Source: Neurospora intermedia (lineage: Eukaryota; Ascomycota; Sordariomycetes; Sordariales; Sordariaceae). Taken from it: 64,000 bases of DNA. The notes below the pieces were generated by a model that worked only from the letters and a program-made list of their open reading frames with translations, was not told where the DNA came from and made no database searches. Below are positions 1 to 13,560 of this stretch, in pieces. Positions within the stretch are counted from its first letter, which is position 1. Every line of letters begins with the position of its first letter. The position numbers were made by a program, and so were the translations under genes. The stretch covers positions 620,001-684,000 of the forward strand of contig BTPP01000011.1 of the NCBI GenBank assembly GCA_037102815.1, given 5' to 3'.

Positions 1-3000
1 TATTTATTTTATATTTAATTCTTATAAGGGTAGATTTTATTACCCTTATCGGATTTAATTTCGAGTTCGTCGGTTAATTTCGTTAAAATACTTTTTTCGA
101 TCCTTTATAAGGTAAACTTTATAATAAAGGCGATTATATTGAATTAAAGTATTTAGGAATAGGCGAATATTATTAGGGAATAGAATAATTAGTATATTAC
201 TATTAATATTCTTATTCTAAATTCTAGTATTAATATAGTAGATTTTAACGCTTACGTATAATATTATATTAGGATTAGCTTAGGATTTGTATAGAACGTT
301 ACTACAATTTTATAATTTATAGGTTGTTTGTACTGTATTGGATAAATTAAAACGGTTAAGTAGTACCTCTTATAAATTAATAGGACCATCTCTAATTGGT
401 AAGAGGAGAGAATTATTCGAAAAGTTAATAATTAATTATCCCCCCTATAAGATTTAGATTCGCTATACTAATTTTTAATTTAATAGGTTTATATATTACA
501 ACCTTCCCTTACTTTTTAGAAAAATATTAAATTAATAATATTTAAATTAATTATAACTTATAAGTCCGTAAAAGTCCTCCTCAATTATAATTTTAATCGG
601 TTTATTTAAATTGTAGAACCCCCCTAAACAATTGTAGGATTTATATTAGTCTGTACTTACTAAATTGGTATAGTATATTCTTATATTATTACTTACTATA
701 TAAAAAATTAAAATAGGTTTAAGGATAACCCTAAGTATAAAAATTTAATACGCTTTCTTCCTATTATTAGGCTTATAATTATAAACCTCAGTAATATTAC
801 GGATAGGAAAGTAACGGCTATTAAAGTCCTTCGTATTGCTAATATAGGGCTATTCCTATTGGAGTTTTAAATTACCTACTATTTAAAGAATTTAGCCTAA
901 ACGCTAATTGAATTATTATAGTCGGAATTAATAATTTAAATTAATTAATAAAAGATATTTATAGAGGAAATAGATTAAAAGGAGTATAAAGTCGGTAAAT
1001 TAGAAATTGTCGCTTATATTAATACTTAAAGGTAAATAATTATAATAGAAGTAAATATTTTACTTATACCCTTCAAAAAATAATATAAATCGCTAATTAA
1101 TAATATTTCCTCGCCGTCCAAATAGCCCCGGACCGATAGCGGACAACTATAATTAAACGGTTAAATTAAGGATATTAGAATTTATTTTAATAGTGAATAA
1201 TCTAAATTATTACCCTTTAGTAATAATTTTAGTAAAGATATAATAGTAAGTAGTATTGAGAATATAGAAGCTCTGTTTAATAGCGAATTAATTCTATTTA
1301 ATTATTTTAAAAATAATAATAATACTAAAATAGGTAATTCGGAAGATTATAACCCCGCTCTAACTATTCCTAATGCTACTATTATAATTAGTGCTACTAA
1401 TAATTTACTAAGCCCTCCTCCCGAATAGTAAGGTTTATATTATATTATTTAAATCCGATAGGGGGGTGCCCTTTATCGGATTTAGTAGTAGGAGATATAT
1501 TTAGTTAATTGCGAACCTAGGGAATATGAGGGTTATATAATGAACGAAATTCTTCGCTTATAGTTCAACCCCTTATTGGATTTAATTAGAATTACTATTA
1601 GTTTAGGACCTAATATTGCTATAAAGGTACGGTCGAAATAAATATCGAATACTAAAGGCCGTAGAGGGAGTTAATATTGAGGAGGTTTATAGTACTATTT
1701 TAGGGAAAGGATTTAGAAGTATTTATACTAAATATTTTCCGGCCCGGGATTAACTTTCCTTTTAATATTACTAATTTTATATAAGTCTATAGTATAAAAA
1801 AGGTATTAAGCTCGTCTATTCTTTAATAGCGCCCGTGTTTGTATATATAATATTAATTTTATCTTCGAATTAAAACCCGAATTGCCTTTACTTTTTTGCT
1901 CTAGTATTCTCTAATTTACATTTTTAAATATTAAATCTAAATACGTAAGGTAGTAATAGTTAGGCCTTAGGCGTACTTATAGACCTACTACGGCAATTGT
2001 ACTATTAGTTTACTTAATTATATAAGGCTACCCGGCGGTAAACCGATTCCTATTGTATTTCGCCCGGTATAATTGAATTATAATAGTAGTTAATAGTTAT
2101 ATAGTAGTAATAGACGAACGGATGTGGGATTATAATATTAGGATTAGCGATATTTCGGTTGGTAAAGATTTGTATTAATAGCCTATATTCTATCGCCCTA
2201 GTCCTTAAAGATTATTGCTCTTTTCTATTTAGCGAGTTAGTAGTGTATAAAGTAGATGGACCTAGCCTATAATTTATATTTATATATTAATTTTATATCT
2301 TGCTCCCTCCTAGCTAGTAAATTAAAAGAGTTTTGTATATATATAATATTAAGCTATAATATTAATATATAAGGGTAATAACTAGTATTATATATTAAAA
2401 TATATAGCCTAATATCTGTATTGCTTATTATAGCCGCTTTAATAATTATCCTTAGTTACGAGATAGATTAAATCCCTTCCAATTAAATCCCTTCCGATTA
2501 AATATTAGTCGCGTTGACTGTTTCTAACCTCGACCGACTTTATAAGGAGTTTCCGGAAATAAAGTTAGTCTTACCCGTTTATATTACGCTTAATATTAAT
2601 CTAGTATCGCCTCTTCTATTTACAACCTATCCGATTTATAATATTGTACTACTAAAGAGTCGTATACCCGACCGGAATTGTAAGAAAGTCCTTTATCGTC
2701 CTATTCCCAATTCTTCTAAGGACTATAAATAGGTACGTTAAATATCAAACTCAATTCTCCTTATATATTTTTTCAGTTCGGTCCTCTCTACGATAATAAT
2801 AGTAGGTTTATTGTAAATAAATTAAGATTTAACGAATAGGGATTTAAATTAAAACCGATAAAATTACCCTAGAGGCTTACCTTTAGTATTATTATTATAA
2901 ATTCCTATAAGTATTATAATTCTTTTAAGGATTATAAATAGGTATATTAGGTATTAAACTTAATTCTCCTTATATATCCTTTCGGTTTAGTCCTCCTTAT

Positions 3001-5030
3001 AATAGTAGTAAGTAGGTTCGTTGTAAATAAGTTAAATTTAATAAAGTAGCTATATATTAATTGAATATTACGAGTAGGTTGAGTTGTAAAAGAAGTTATT
3101 CCGAATATACTAATACGATTAATACTAATAAAAATACGGACTGTTATATAGTAAAGTTAACCTAAATTAATATACTTATACGGTTGAATTTAATTAATTT
3201 CCGTTTAGCCCCTAGCCAACTTTATTATACAATTAGTAAACGCCCCAACTATTTCGGACTAAACGCTACGGGCCCTATTTATTTAAAGTGAATAATTAAT
3301 ACCTATATACAATTCGCCTAATTATATCGGTACTAACCGTAATATTAATTTTGATAATAATAATAGCGAGGGTAATAATTATACGTTAGGGCTAATGCGG
3401 AAGAAGCTCCGCTTAGAGGAAGGGTACAATAGTATTTCGAAGAAGAGGAGGTTTAAAAAGAAAATTTAAAAAGAATAGAAGGAAGTTTAAAAGGCTTTAT
3501 AAATAGAATTATAATAAAATAGAAACTAATAATTTAATCCGGTACGTATTAGTTTATAGGGGGGCTAAGTAAGAAGATCTCTTTATTATATCCTTTTAAG
3601 ACTATTATATATTAATACGGGTATTTGTAGGAGAATTTATATATTCCGAATATCGATCCTAACGACCTCCCCTTTATAGTTGTAACAATTAACGATATTA
3701 CCCTATCCTTCTATAGTATCCAATTCCGCTTTAAACATATCTAATTAATATATAAGGACTATATTTTTCAACCCTATTAATTAAATTACTAGGAATCTAT
3801 AGACAGTCCGTTTATATTTACTATTTTAGAATATTACTAACCTTCGGTCTAGGTAACTATTTTTATTACTCCGCCCGAATATAATACTAAGAGTATTAAG
3901 TACGGTATATTACAATTATACTTCTAATTAAATATCTTTAATTTATTTATAGTGAATTATATATACTATACCAAGCTGGTATTAGTACTATACCTTCTAA
4001 TAAAGTTTCGGGAGTATTAGATTAATTATATTATTAGGTATATTCCCTAGTACTTTACTAATCGGTTAATAATATTTTATACGCTATATTTAAATCTGAA
4101 GTAGCTTTACCGTATTAGTATATTCGAAATTAATAATAGTAATCTCTCTTAGGACTATAAGTAGGGGATCCTCAACGATATACTAGGATAGAAAAAATTA
4201 TATACAACCCCGACCTATAATTTATATTACTGTACGTATAGTTTTTTCCTATTGCGTAATAACCTAATTGGTATAAAGGCTTTGCTTTATATTAATTTTG
4301 TCGGGAGTTAATTATAGTAATTAGAATTGTAATATAGAACGGATAAGAAGATTAGCAATAAAGTTAAATATTATTTTATATTAACGCCCCCCCTAACTTT
4401 ATTAAAATTAGTATAATCGTAAGTAATACTATTGCCTTCCGGTATATACTACCCCTAATATATATTTTTTAGACGCCTTCGGAAGATATTACTAACTTAA
4501 AGAAATTTTAGTATAATAATTAAAGTATAGTAATATTATCAACTACAATTTCTACAATATATACATCCAACTCTCGATATAAGCAATTACTAACTTTACT
4601 AATATATTAAATCGAATTAATTTATTCGAATAGAATTATTAAAAAATTATTTAAAGTATAGAGGCTAAGGTAGAAAAGGCAATCTAGAGTAGAATGGTAA
4701 ATATAGAAGAGAATACTAAAAAAATTATTGGGATACTTTAAGAATCGATAAAAGAAGTCTATATTAATTTCCGAAATAAATATAATAAAATAGTAAATGC
4801 TCTATAATAAATATAGGACGAAGTGAAGAAGAATTAGGAAAATATTGTTAAATTAGTACTTACTTTATAGACCGTATATGTAAGGATAAAGGAGATATTA
4901 GTAGATATAAAAAAGATAAAGAGGTAGTATAAAGAAATTAATAATAAAAGCGGTACTTCCGACGAAGAAAGGAGTACTTTTTAATATTAAAAATTAATAT
5001 AAATTATATTACTACCTTATCGATTGTTTA
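1..5030. repeat. RIP-like AT-rich repeat block, left part
   Basis: The sequence is very rich in TA dinucleotides and poor in C and G except for short G or C runs. The longest open frame is 72 codons, and stops are dense in all six frames. This is the look of DNA altered by repeat-induced point mutation, a fungal defence that turns C into T in repeated DNA. Some stretches keep a faint codon-like texture (about 3,350-4,990), so relics of transposable elements are likely, but I cannot assign a family. I see no intact gene. It should be read as fossil repeat DNA, heavily broken. Confidence 0.8.
1451..1483. repeat. short palindrome (AAATCCGATAGGGGG type)
   Basis: The left arm at 1451-1465 reads AAATCCGATAGGGGG. 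The right arm at 1469-1483 is its reverse complement with two transition differences. The loop is only about three bases. The same arm sequence recurs across the AT-rich block, singly and as hairpins (10,252-10,292, 10,353-10,396, 12,392-12,439). Confidence 0.7.
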
Positions 5031-7115
5031 TTTAATTCCGATAGGGGGAAAGCTAATTCCCCTATTACTAGAAAATACTGCAAAATGTAGCGTTATATAA
5101 TACCCCTAGAAAAAAGGTCGTCTTCCTGCAATAGACTTTTAAGGCTATCGGCTCTTAATACTAAGGATAATATAGATACTTTAAAGAATTATTCTAGAAA
5201 CGCTTCCTAAAATTGCGGTCCGGTTGAGACGATAGTATTGGCTATATAATCGTTCTACTCCAGTCGATATATACTAACGCTTATACTAGCGATAAGCTTT
5301 TAAAGCTATTAGCTCTTAGTATTAGGGATAATAGGAATACTTTAAAGAATTATTCTAGAAACGCTTCCTAGGACCGTAGTCCAATTAATAAATTAATACA
5401 ATAATAGGTTTAATATAACTAGTATTAGGGCTATATACTTAGTACTACCCTCTTATTATATCCGTAATAATAGGTTTTAGTAGCCGGATAATAAGGTTTA
5501 ATATAACCGGTATTAGTATTAAGCGAAGGATATTATAATAGTAAGCTCAATACAACCGGTATTAGGGTTGTATACTTAGTATTACCCTCTTATTATATCC
5601 TATACAAATAGAAATCTCAGTAATTAAAGAGGATATACGAGGAGAAGTAAGATCCTTAGTAGGAACTATCGCAGTATTAAAAGTAGGGGCGATTTCTAAT
5701 AGTTCTATATTACCCTCGCTAGGGGTAGGTTTATTATTTAGGCTATTATAATAATTTAGGAACATTTAAATCCTATAGGGGGGGTAAGGCTCAATATAAC
5801 CGGTATTAGTATTAGACGAAGGACGCTATAATAGTAGGCTCAATACAACCGGTATTGGGGCTGTATACTTAGTACTACCCTCTTATTATATTCTATGTAA
5901 ATAGAAGTTTCGGTAACTAAAAAGGATACGTAAGGAGAAGTAGGATCCTTAATGGGAATTATTATAGTATTAGGAGTAGGGGTAACTTCTAATAGTTCTA
6001 TATTACCCTCGCTAAGGGTAAGTTCGTTATTTAAACTATTATGATAGTTTAGGAACGTTTAAATCCTATAGGGGGGGTAAGGCTTAATATAACCGGTATT
6101 AGTATTGGATAAAGGACATTATAATAGTAAGTTTAATATAACCGGTATTAGGGTTGTATATTTAGTACTACCCTCTTATTATATTCTATATAAATAAAAG
6201 TTTTAGCAATTAAAGAGGATGTATAAGGAGAAGTAGGATCTTTAATAGGAATTATTATAGTATTAGAAGTAGGGGCGATTTCTAATAATTCTATATTACC
6301 CTTACTAGGGGTAGGTTTATTATTCGGGCTATTATAATAGTTTAAGAACGTTTAAATCTTATAGGGGGGGTAAGGCTTATATAACTAGTATTAATATTAA
6401 GCAAAGGACGCTACAATAGTAGGCTTAATATAACCGGTATTAGGGCTATATACTTAGTACTACCCTCTTATTATATCTATAATAGTAAATTTTAATAGCC
6501 GGATAGTAAGGTTTAATACAACCGGTATTAATATTAAGCGAAGGACGTTGTAATAGTAGGTTTAATATAACCGGTATTAGGGCTATATATTTAGTACTAC
6601 CTTTTTATTATATCCGCGATAGTAGGTTTTAGTAGCCGGATAGTAAGGTTTAATACAACCGGTATTAGTATTGGGCGAAGGACGCCGCAATAGTAAGTTT
6701 AATACAATTAGTATTAAGGCTATATATTTAGTACTACCCTTTTATTATATCTGTAATAATAAGTTTTAGTAGCCGGATAGTATTCTTCTAATTAATTTTT
6801 AAAGATATCTTGCCCCCTAAAGAGAGAAAGAGCAATCTATTAATAGGCGTAGTCTAAGAACGTTTAAATCCTATAGGGGGGGTAAGGCTTAATATAACTA
6901 GTATTAATATTAGACGAAGGACGCCGCAATAGTAGGCTCAATACAACCGGTATTAAAATTATATATTTAGTACTACCTTCTTATTATATTCGTAATAATA
7001 GGTTTTAATAACCGGATAGTAAGGTTTAATACAATTAGTATTAATATTAGGCGAAGGATACCGTAATAATAGGCTTAATATAATTAGTATTAATAAGTAT
7101 ATTGTTAGCTAACTA
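5030..7115. repeat. AT-rich tandem array (about 292-bp and about 130-bp units)
   Basis: At 5,137-5,240 and 5,290-5,390 there are two related copies of a roughly 100-bp segment. From about 5,400 onward the phrase TAACCGGTATTAGTATTAG recurs with small changes. Three long units of about 292 bp follow one another (around 5,590, 5,885 and 6,178), each carrying the motif TTTAAATCCTATAGGGGG near its end. After about 6,380 shorter units of about 130 bp repeat the core only. Differences between copies are mostly C/T and G/A, as expected for RIP. A 67-codon minus-strand frame at 5562-5765 lies inside one unit and is probably chance or a decayed remnant. Confidence 0.8.
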
Positions 7116-7119
7116 AATT

Positions 7120-10060
7120 TAATTGTCGAACTTAATAAGGCCGAGAAAAGAATAACGGGGAGAAATACAAAAATATTACAATATATAACCTAATACCTAA
7201 ATCCTATAGGAGGGAAGCTATTGGAAGTTTATTTAAATATTTCCTTAATTCCCTTAAATTTTAAATAAAGACGGAAAATTATATCGTAAAGATAGAAATA
7301 TTTCCCTCGACTTTCAATTTACAAGAATAGCTACTAAATAAAACTATTCCGGGCGTTTTACTATTTAGTCCGATCTCCCTACGTTTGAATAACTTATTAT
7401 AATTTACTATCCAAATTTAGTTATAATAGGCTATCCCCCTTATAAACGCCCTAAAATTTTAGACGGAAATAGTAAATTATATTGAAAAAACGCTTATAAT
7501 TCCCGTCGATTTTATTACCGGAATCGAAAAGTTCGGACAATAATAATAAGCCCGGCGGGGCCGGGGCGTCGACCTACTAATATTAGAGGCCCTAGTATTA
7601 TAATATTTATTCTAATTTACTTCTACTTTTTTATTCCCCCTATAGGTTTTATAACTTTTAATAAAGGCTTTTCTATCCTAAGTAACTTTCTACGCTTTAG
7701 ACTTCCTTCTATTTAATTTAAAATTTATTCTAACCTACCTTTACTCTTTTTATTAATTAACGTAACTATTAATAACTTTATTAATACTAGCCCAATTTAA
7801 CCCCCCTTAGAAGGAAGCCTTAATATTATAATATCTATCCTAGCCCGCTTCTACTTTCTTACTCCCTTTATAGGTTTTATAATTTCTAATAGAGGCTTTT
7901 CTATCCTAAGTAATTTTCTACGCTTTAAACCTCTACCTTTACTCTCTTCGTTATTTTCTATCTTAAATAACTTTCTACGCTTTAGACCTTTACCTTTACT
8001 CTCTTTATTAATTAACGCAACTATTAATAACTTTACTAATACTAGCCTAATCCAACCCCCTTTAGAAGGAAGCCCTAGCGTTATAATATCCGTTCTAGCC
8101 CGCTTCTATTCTAAAACTCAAATTCAAATTCAAATTCTTCAAATTCGAACTTAAATTCATCTTCTAATAAACCGCATTATAAGCGTAGCGGTCCGGCTAT
8201 AAATACCGTAGGAAGCTCTATTACTAATACTATTAATCTTAATAATTCGGAATCTACGTCCAATTCCAATATAGAAACCAACTTACTATCTATTACCGGA
8301 AGGAGGGCCGCTAGTATAATAATCGAACTTTTATTAGATTTAAAATTTAATTCAAAGGATAATAGCCTCTTTATTAGCTAGCGCAACTACTAATAATAAT
8401 ATTAGCTAGGATACTAATACTAGCCTAATCTAATTCTTTACCCCTTAGAAGGTAACCCCAATATTATAATATCCGTTATAGTATCCGTCCTAGTCCGCCT
8501 ATATTCTTTTACCCCTATAAGTTCTATAATATTTAATAGAAGTTTCTATCCTAAATAATTTCCCGCGCTTTGAAACTCCTTCTATTTAATTTAAAGTCTA
8601 ACTCAAATAATAATAGCCTTTTCGTTAATTAATATAACTATTAATAATAATATTAACCTTACTAATACTAGCCTAATCTAACCCCTTACCCCTTAGAAGG
8701 AATTAGCGTTATAATATCCGTTCCAACCCGTCTCCGTTCCTTTACACTTATATATTCTATAACTTCCAATCTCCTAAATAGAGATTTAAGGCCGAGAAGA
8801 GAATAGCGGGGAAAAATATAAAAATACTATAATATATAACCTAATACTTAAATCCTATAGGGGGGAAACTATAGGAAGCCTATTTAAATACCTCCTTAAT
8901 TCCCTTAAACTTTAAATAAAGATAGAAAATTATATTGTAAAGATAGAAGTATTTCCTTCGATTTTTAATTTACAAAAATAGCTACTAAACGAAGCTATTC
9001 CGGGCGTTTTATTATTTAATCTAATCTCCCTACACTTAAATAGCCTATTATAACCTACTATCCAAATTTAATTATAGTAAGCTATCCCTCCTATAAACGC
9101 CCTAAAACCTTAAACGGAGATAGTAAATTATATTGAAAAAACGTTTATAATTCTTATCGATTTTATTACCGGAATCGGGAAGTTCGAACGATAATAATAA
9201 GCCCGGCGGGACTGGGGCGCCGACCTATTAATATTAAAAGCCCTAGCGTTATAATATCTATCCTAGCCTACTTTTACTTTCTTACTCCCCCTATAAGTTT
9301 TATAATTTTTAATAAAGGTTTCTCTATCCTAAATAACTTTCTATACTTTAAACCTCCTTTTATTTAATTTAAAATTTATTTTAACCTACCTTTATTCTCT
9401 TTATTAATTAGTATAATTATTAATAACTTTACTAATACTAGCCCAATTTAACCCCCCTTAGAAGGAAGCTCCAGCGTTATAGTATCTATCCTAGCCCGCT
9501 TACATCCTCTTACCCCTATAAATTCTATAATATTTAATAGAAGCTTCCGTCCTAAATAACTTCCTACGCCTCGAAATTCCTTCTATCTAATTTAGAATTT
9601 AATTTAAACGATAATAGCCTTTTCGTTAATTTACATAACTATTAATAATAATATTAACCTTACTAATATTAGCCTAGTCCAACCCCCTACCCTTTAAAAG
9701 GAGTTAGCGTTATAATATTTATTCTAGCCTACCTATATTCTCTTATCCCTATAGGTTCTATAACGTCTAGTAGAGGCTTCCGTCCTAAGTAATTTCCCGC
9801 GCCTCGAAACTCCTTCTATTTAATTTAAAGTCTAACTTAAACGACGATAGCCTTTTTATTAATTAACGTAACTATTAATAATAATATTAACTTTACTAAT
9901 ACTAGCCTAATCCAACCCCCTACCCCTTAGAAGGAGCTAGTATTATAATATCTATTCTAGCCTATTTCCATTCCCTTACGCCTATATATTTTATAACCTC
10001 TAATCTCCTAAATAGAGGCTTCTCTATCCCAACTAACTTTCTACGCCTCGAAACTTTATC
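7120..10060. repeat. AT-rich segmental duplication plus about 240-bp tandem array
   Basis: A segment starting near 7,138 (GGCCGAGAAAAGAATA) is repeated from about 8,789 (GGCCGAGAAGAGAATA). The copies run in parallel for roughly 700 bases, an offset of about 1.65 kb. Between and after them a unit of about 240 bp recurs, recognised by CTAATACTAGCC followed by a CCTTAGAAGGA-like stretch, at about 7,785, 8,038, 8,420, 8,665, 9,437, 9,665 and 9,897. Copies differ mainly by transitions. No intact reading frame is present. Confidence 0.75.
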
Positions 10061-10352
10061 TTTAAAATTTATTTCTAGGAGTAAATCGATACCTAAAAGA
10101 CCTTAAAACTTCGTTTAGTTATTTAATATCTAACTAGCGTCGTTAGTAGCGAAATATTTACCTCCTAATAATATACTTGCTCTAGAGTCTACTAGTACTA
10201 TAATTTTATTAAAAAGGGGGTTTATATTTTTATTTATATTAAGGTCTATATAAATCCGACGGGGGGATAACTAATTAACCCCTATTAAATTTACGTATAT
10301 TAAATTAGTATAGATAGAATTCTAATATAGGATATAGGTATACTATTTATAT

Positions 10353-10396
10353 AAATCCAACGGGGGGAAAGCTAATTAACTCCCCCTATTGGATTT
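10353..10396. repeat. short palindrome, about 16-bp arms
   Basis: Left arm 10,353-10,368 and right arm 10,381-10,396 pair with two mismatches, both transitions. The 12-base loop AAGCTAATTAAC resembles the spacer between similar arms at 5,046-5,058 and 10,267-10,278. This suggests copies of one tiny palindromic element. Confidence 0.7.
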
Positions 10397-12391
10397 AAAT
10401 ATATTAAATTAATATATTCTACTAACTATAAGTATATTAATATTCTTATATTAGACCCTATATAAATCTTACTATATTATATAGTTTTAAAATCGGTTTT
10501 ATAGAAACGCGAAAATTATACGAGATTAATAGGTAGATAGAGTACCCTAAATTAATTCGGCTCTAATTTATATAAATATTTAATATTTTATTAGGGATAT
10601 ACTACGCTATTTCGTTATTAGATTTAACCCTATTGCTAAAGTATATTCGTTTACCTTTATTACTACTAATAGCTATCTCTCCTATATTCCTCTCCATTTG
10701 CCTAATACCCCTTTCGGGGTTCTAAATTATAATTTACTTATCTACTTACAATAGTCGGACTTCCTTTATATTAAATACATCGAACTTTAATTCTAATAAT
10801 ATAGTAAGACTAAATTATAGGATATTAGGGGTATTAAATCCCGAATAATCGGGTGGTCGAAAAGTTGTATATCCCCGATATACCTACCTATTCCGATAGA
10901 CCGTACAAATATAATTAATAATATCTTTATCGGTAGATAGCTTTGTATATTTACCTACCTAATATATTTATATATTATTTTTAATAATTTTGCAAATAAC
11001 TATAATATAAGGGCTAATAGTAGAAAGGCGGACGAATAAAATCCTTATATTATAAGTCGAATTCTTATTCTATTTAATATTAAGGGTAAAGGAAGCGTTA
11101 ATATACTCGAGAGCTATATTAATCGCCTTCTACTAACTACCGGCTATAAAATACTATATTATATTAAAATATAGGATAGTATTAACGAGTAGCTCGTTTG
11201 TAACTTCGGAGCGAAATAACTATACTAAATAGAGTATTTCAGGCCTATAATTACTTAATTTACTACTATAAAATAGGATAGGAAGAAGACTCATTATTTA
11301 TCGGAGGATGTTATAATCTCCTAAGGAAATAATTTTATTAAATATAAGAAAAATACGAATAATCTAAAGATAATAATAAATACTATAATAACTTATATTT
11401 ATTATACCTAAAAATATTTTATACCTAGACTAAGCAGATAGAGAAAAAACTTCGTTATAAATAGAAAGAAATTCCCGATTAATAAATTTTTCTCTAATAT
11501 TTAATATAGTTCGGCGTATAGATACTTCAATAAAGTCGGATTTTAAAATAAGGCTATAATCGACGAACCTAGCGATAAAAAAGGCTAGAATCCTAGAAGC
11601 GAATATATCTTCCAATAGAGACCGACTATTATAGAATATAGTATTGTACTATTTTACCCTCTTACCTCTTCCAAAGCCCTAAATATCCTATACTACAAGA
11701 GGTTAGAAAACCCAAAATATTATATTAATATAATTTATAAGGATATAAAAGAACGTAGGTATAATAAGGATCTACTATTTGCAATTATATACGTAGCCTA
11801 CTTCGAATTGGTCAAAAACGATATAGTAAATAAAGGATATTATTTTCTAATTATTATAAACGAGGATAAATTAATCCCTGAAATCGTCTATACTAAGTCC
11901 GAGGATATTAAGGAAGAGTTTATTATAAAGTCGATAAATATTAGAGATTTTACTTTTATCCTCTATAATAGTAGGGGTTTGTAGGATATAGTTTTTAGCG
12001 GTTTTCGGTCGCTTAATAACTAGGAAGTAAGGAATAAATTATTATAATTTCTACCCGACTATAAAGGCTAATTGACTTTTAGTAAAATAGCGGGCTACGT
12101 TATCGAAGGATAGCGGCGTTATACTTAAATATATAAAAAACTATTCTAATTAGAATTTAATATAAGAGCGCTATTAGGATAGTTTAAACGGCCTATTAAT
12201 ATCGGGATTACTAATAAGGAGACAAATAGTAAGGTTCTATATTACATCCTTCCGGCCAATTCTAAGACTTTGTATACAGTCGATAAAATTGAAATTATTA
12301 TAGATAATAACTATACTTAGGTTACGGCTAATTAGTTTAAAATTTGCCTACAATCGTATAAGTATATAAAATAGTAATAAGAGTATAAACG

Positions 12392-12439
12392 TTTAAATCC
12401 TATAGGGGGACTCCGGGGAATCCCCCTATAGGATTTAAA
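12392..12439. repeat. perfect 19-bp palindrome
   Basis: The left arm (TTTAAATCCTATAGGGGGA, 12,392-12,410) and the right arm (12,421-12,439) are exact reverse complements, with a 10-base loop CTCCGGGGAA. Perfect arms are striking in DNA that is otherwise so changed. It is the best-preserved member of the AAATCC-ATAGGGGG palindrome family. Confidence 0.8.
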
Positions 12440-13560
12440 TATTAAATTACGTATTATAGAAATATTAATAAGGCGGTTAATAATTTATAAAATAATTTTG
12501 TAAGAAGAAATTATACTAAACCGGGCTAGAGTATTATATACGTACAACTATATAGAACTACTCTTAAAGTAAATACTAAGTAATTTTGGAATGAATATAC
12601 TATTTTAAAGTATATATAAATTTATAATAATAGACGCTATTATAACTATACGATTACGGATCTCTTTTTTTTTCCGAATATTATCCTTCGATTCGTATAA
12701 ATCTTAATAGGTACGCTATTATATATATAGTATAGTAAATAATTCTATTAATCTTAGTATAATTTCAGATATAGTATTATAAATAAAACGGAAGCGAAAA
12801 TAAATCTACAAAATATTAAATACATCCTTAATAGTAGTAGGGTAGGTTATATTACTAATTCTAACAAATTTGTCGGTAGGAAAGGTATAAAATACTAGTT
12901 TACTTAAGAGAGATTTAAATTTTGTACGGAGGGTTTTATTAAAGTATATTTGAAGTATATATTTGATTAGGGGTTAGGTTGGGTATTCGTCTAATTTAAA
13001 TTAGGTCTCCTCCCCTTTTAATTAATATTTAGTCTTATCCTTTTCGAAGTATATATAAACGCTAATATCCGTAAGGATTTTACGTACTTTAAAATATCGA
13101 AGTATAGTAATAAACGTTTTTAAACATTTACTATACTATTAGGAAGTATTTGTCCTCTAGTAAATATATAAATAAATAAGGTAATATAATAGATTCGTCC
13201 GATAGTTAACTTTAATATATTAATAAATATTATTAAGTAAATGCTAAATATCTTTAATTTCTATATTAATATCAATATCTACTATAGATATATCTATAGT
13301 AAATATATTTCTAGAATAGACTTTATCCGTAGATTAGTTAGAAAATTCTAATAAATACTAAGAAGGAGTTTTATTAAACAATTTATTATATAATTCCTCC
13401 GGATAATAGGAACTTTATAATTAGGATGAAGGTAGAGGAAACGAAAGAATAAATATTAATTAGGCTATTAAATATAGTTGGTAGGATATAGGTATATAAT
13501 TAAGATTAGGAAGGGTAGGAGAAGATAGTACTAATAAGTATATTAGTGCTAGGTATGATT

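Larger units (their letters stand above)
10060..13560. repeat. RIP-like AT-rich repeat block, right part
   Basis: This stretch has the same base composition and stop density as the left part. Between about 11,040 and 12,380 it keeps some codon-like texture, suggesting decayed coding relics of an unidentified element. The longest open frame is 61 codons (minus strand, 11,430-11,615) and I do not regard it as a gene. The block ends abruptly at about 13,560, where normal GC-balanced sequence begins. Confidence 0.75.

Noticed and set aside
2514-2732. 72-codon frame in the AT-rich block
   Set aside because: It is the longest frame there but has no family texture and lies in RIP-like DNA.
1-13560. 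Telomere, centromere, CRISPR or rRNA identity for the repeat block
   Set aside because: No TTAGGG runs, no evenly spaced unique spacers between short repeats and no rRNA sequence were seen. A named transposon family could not be assigned either.
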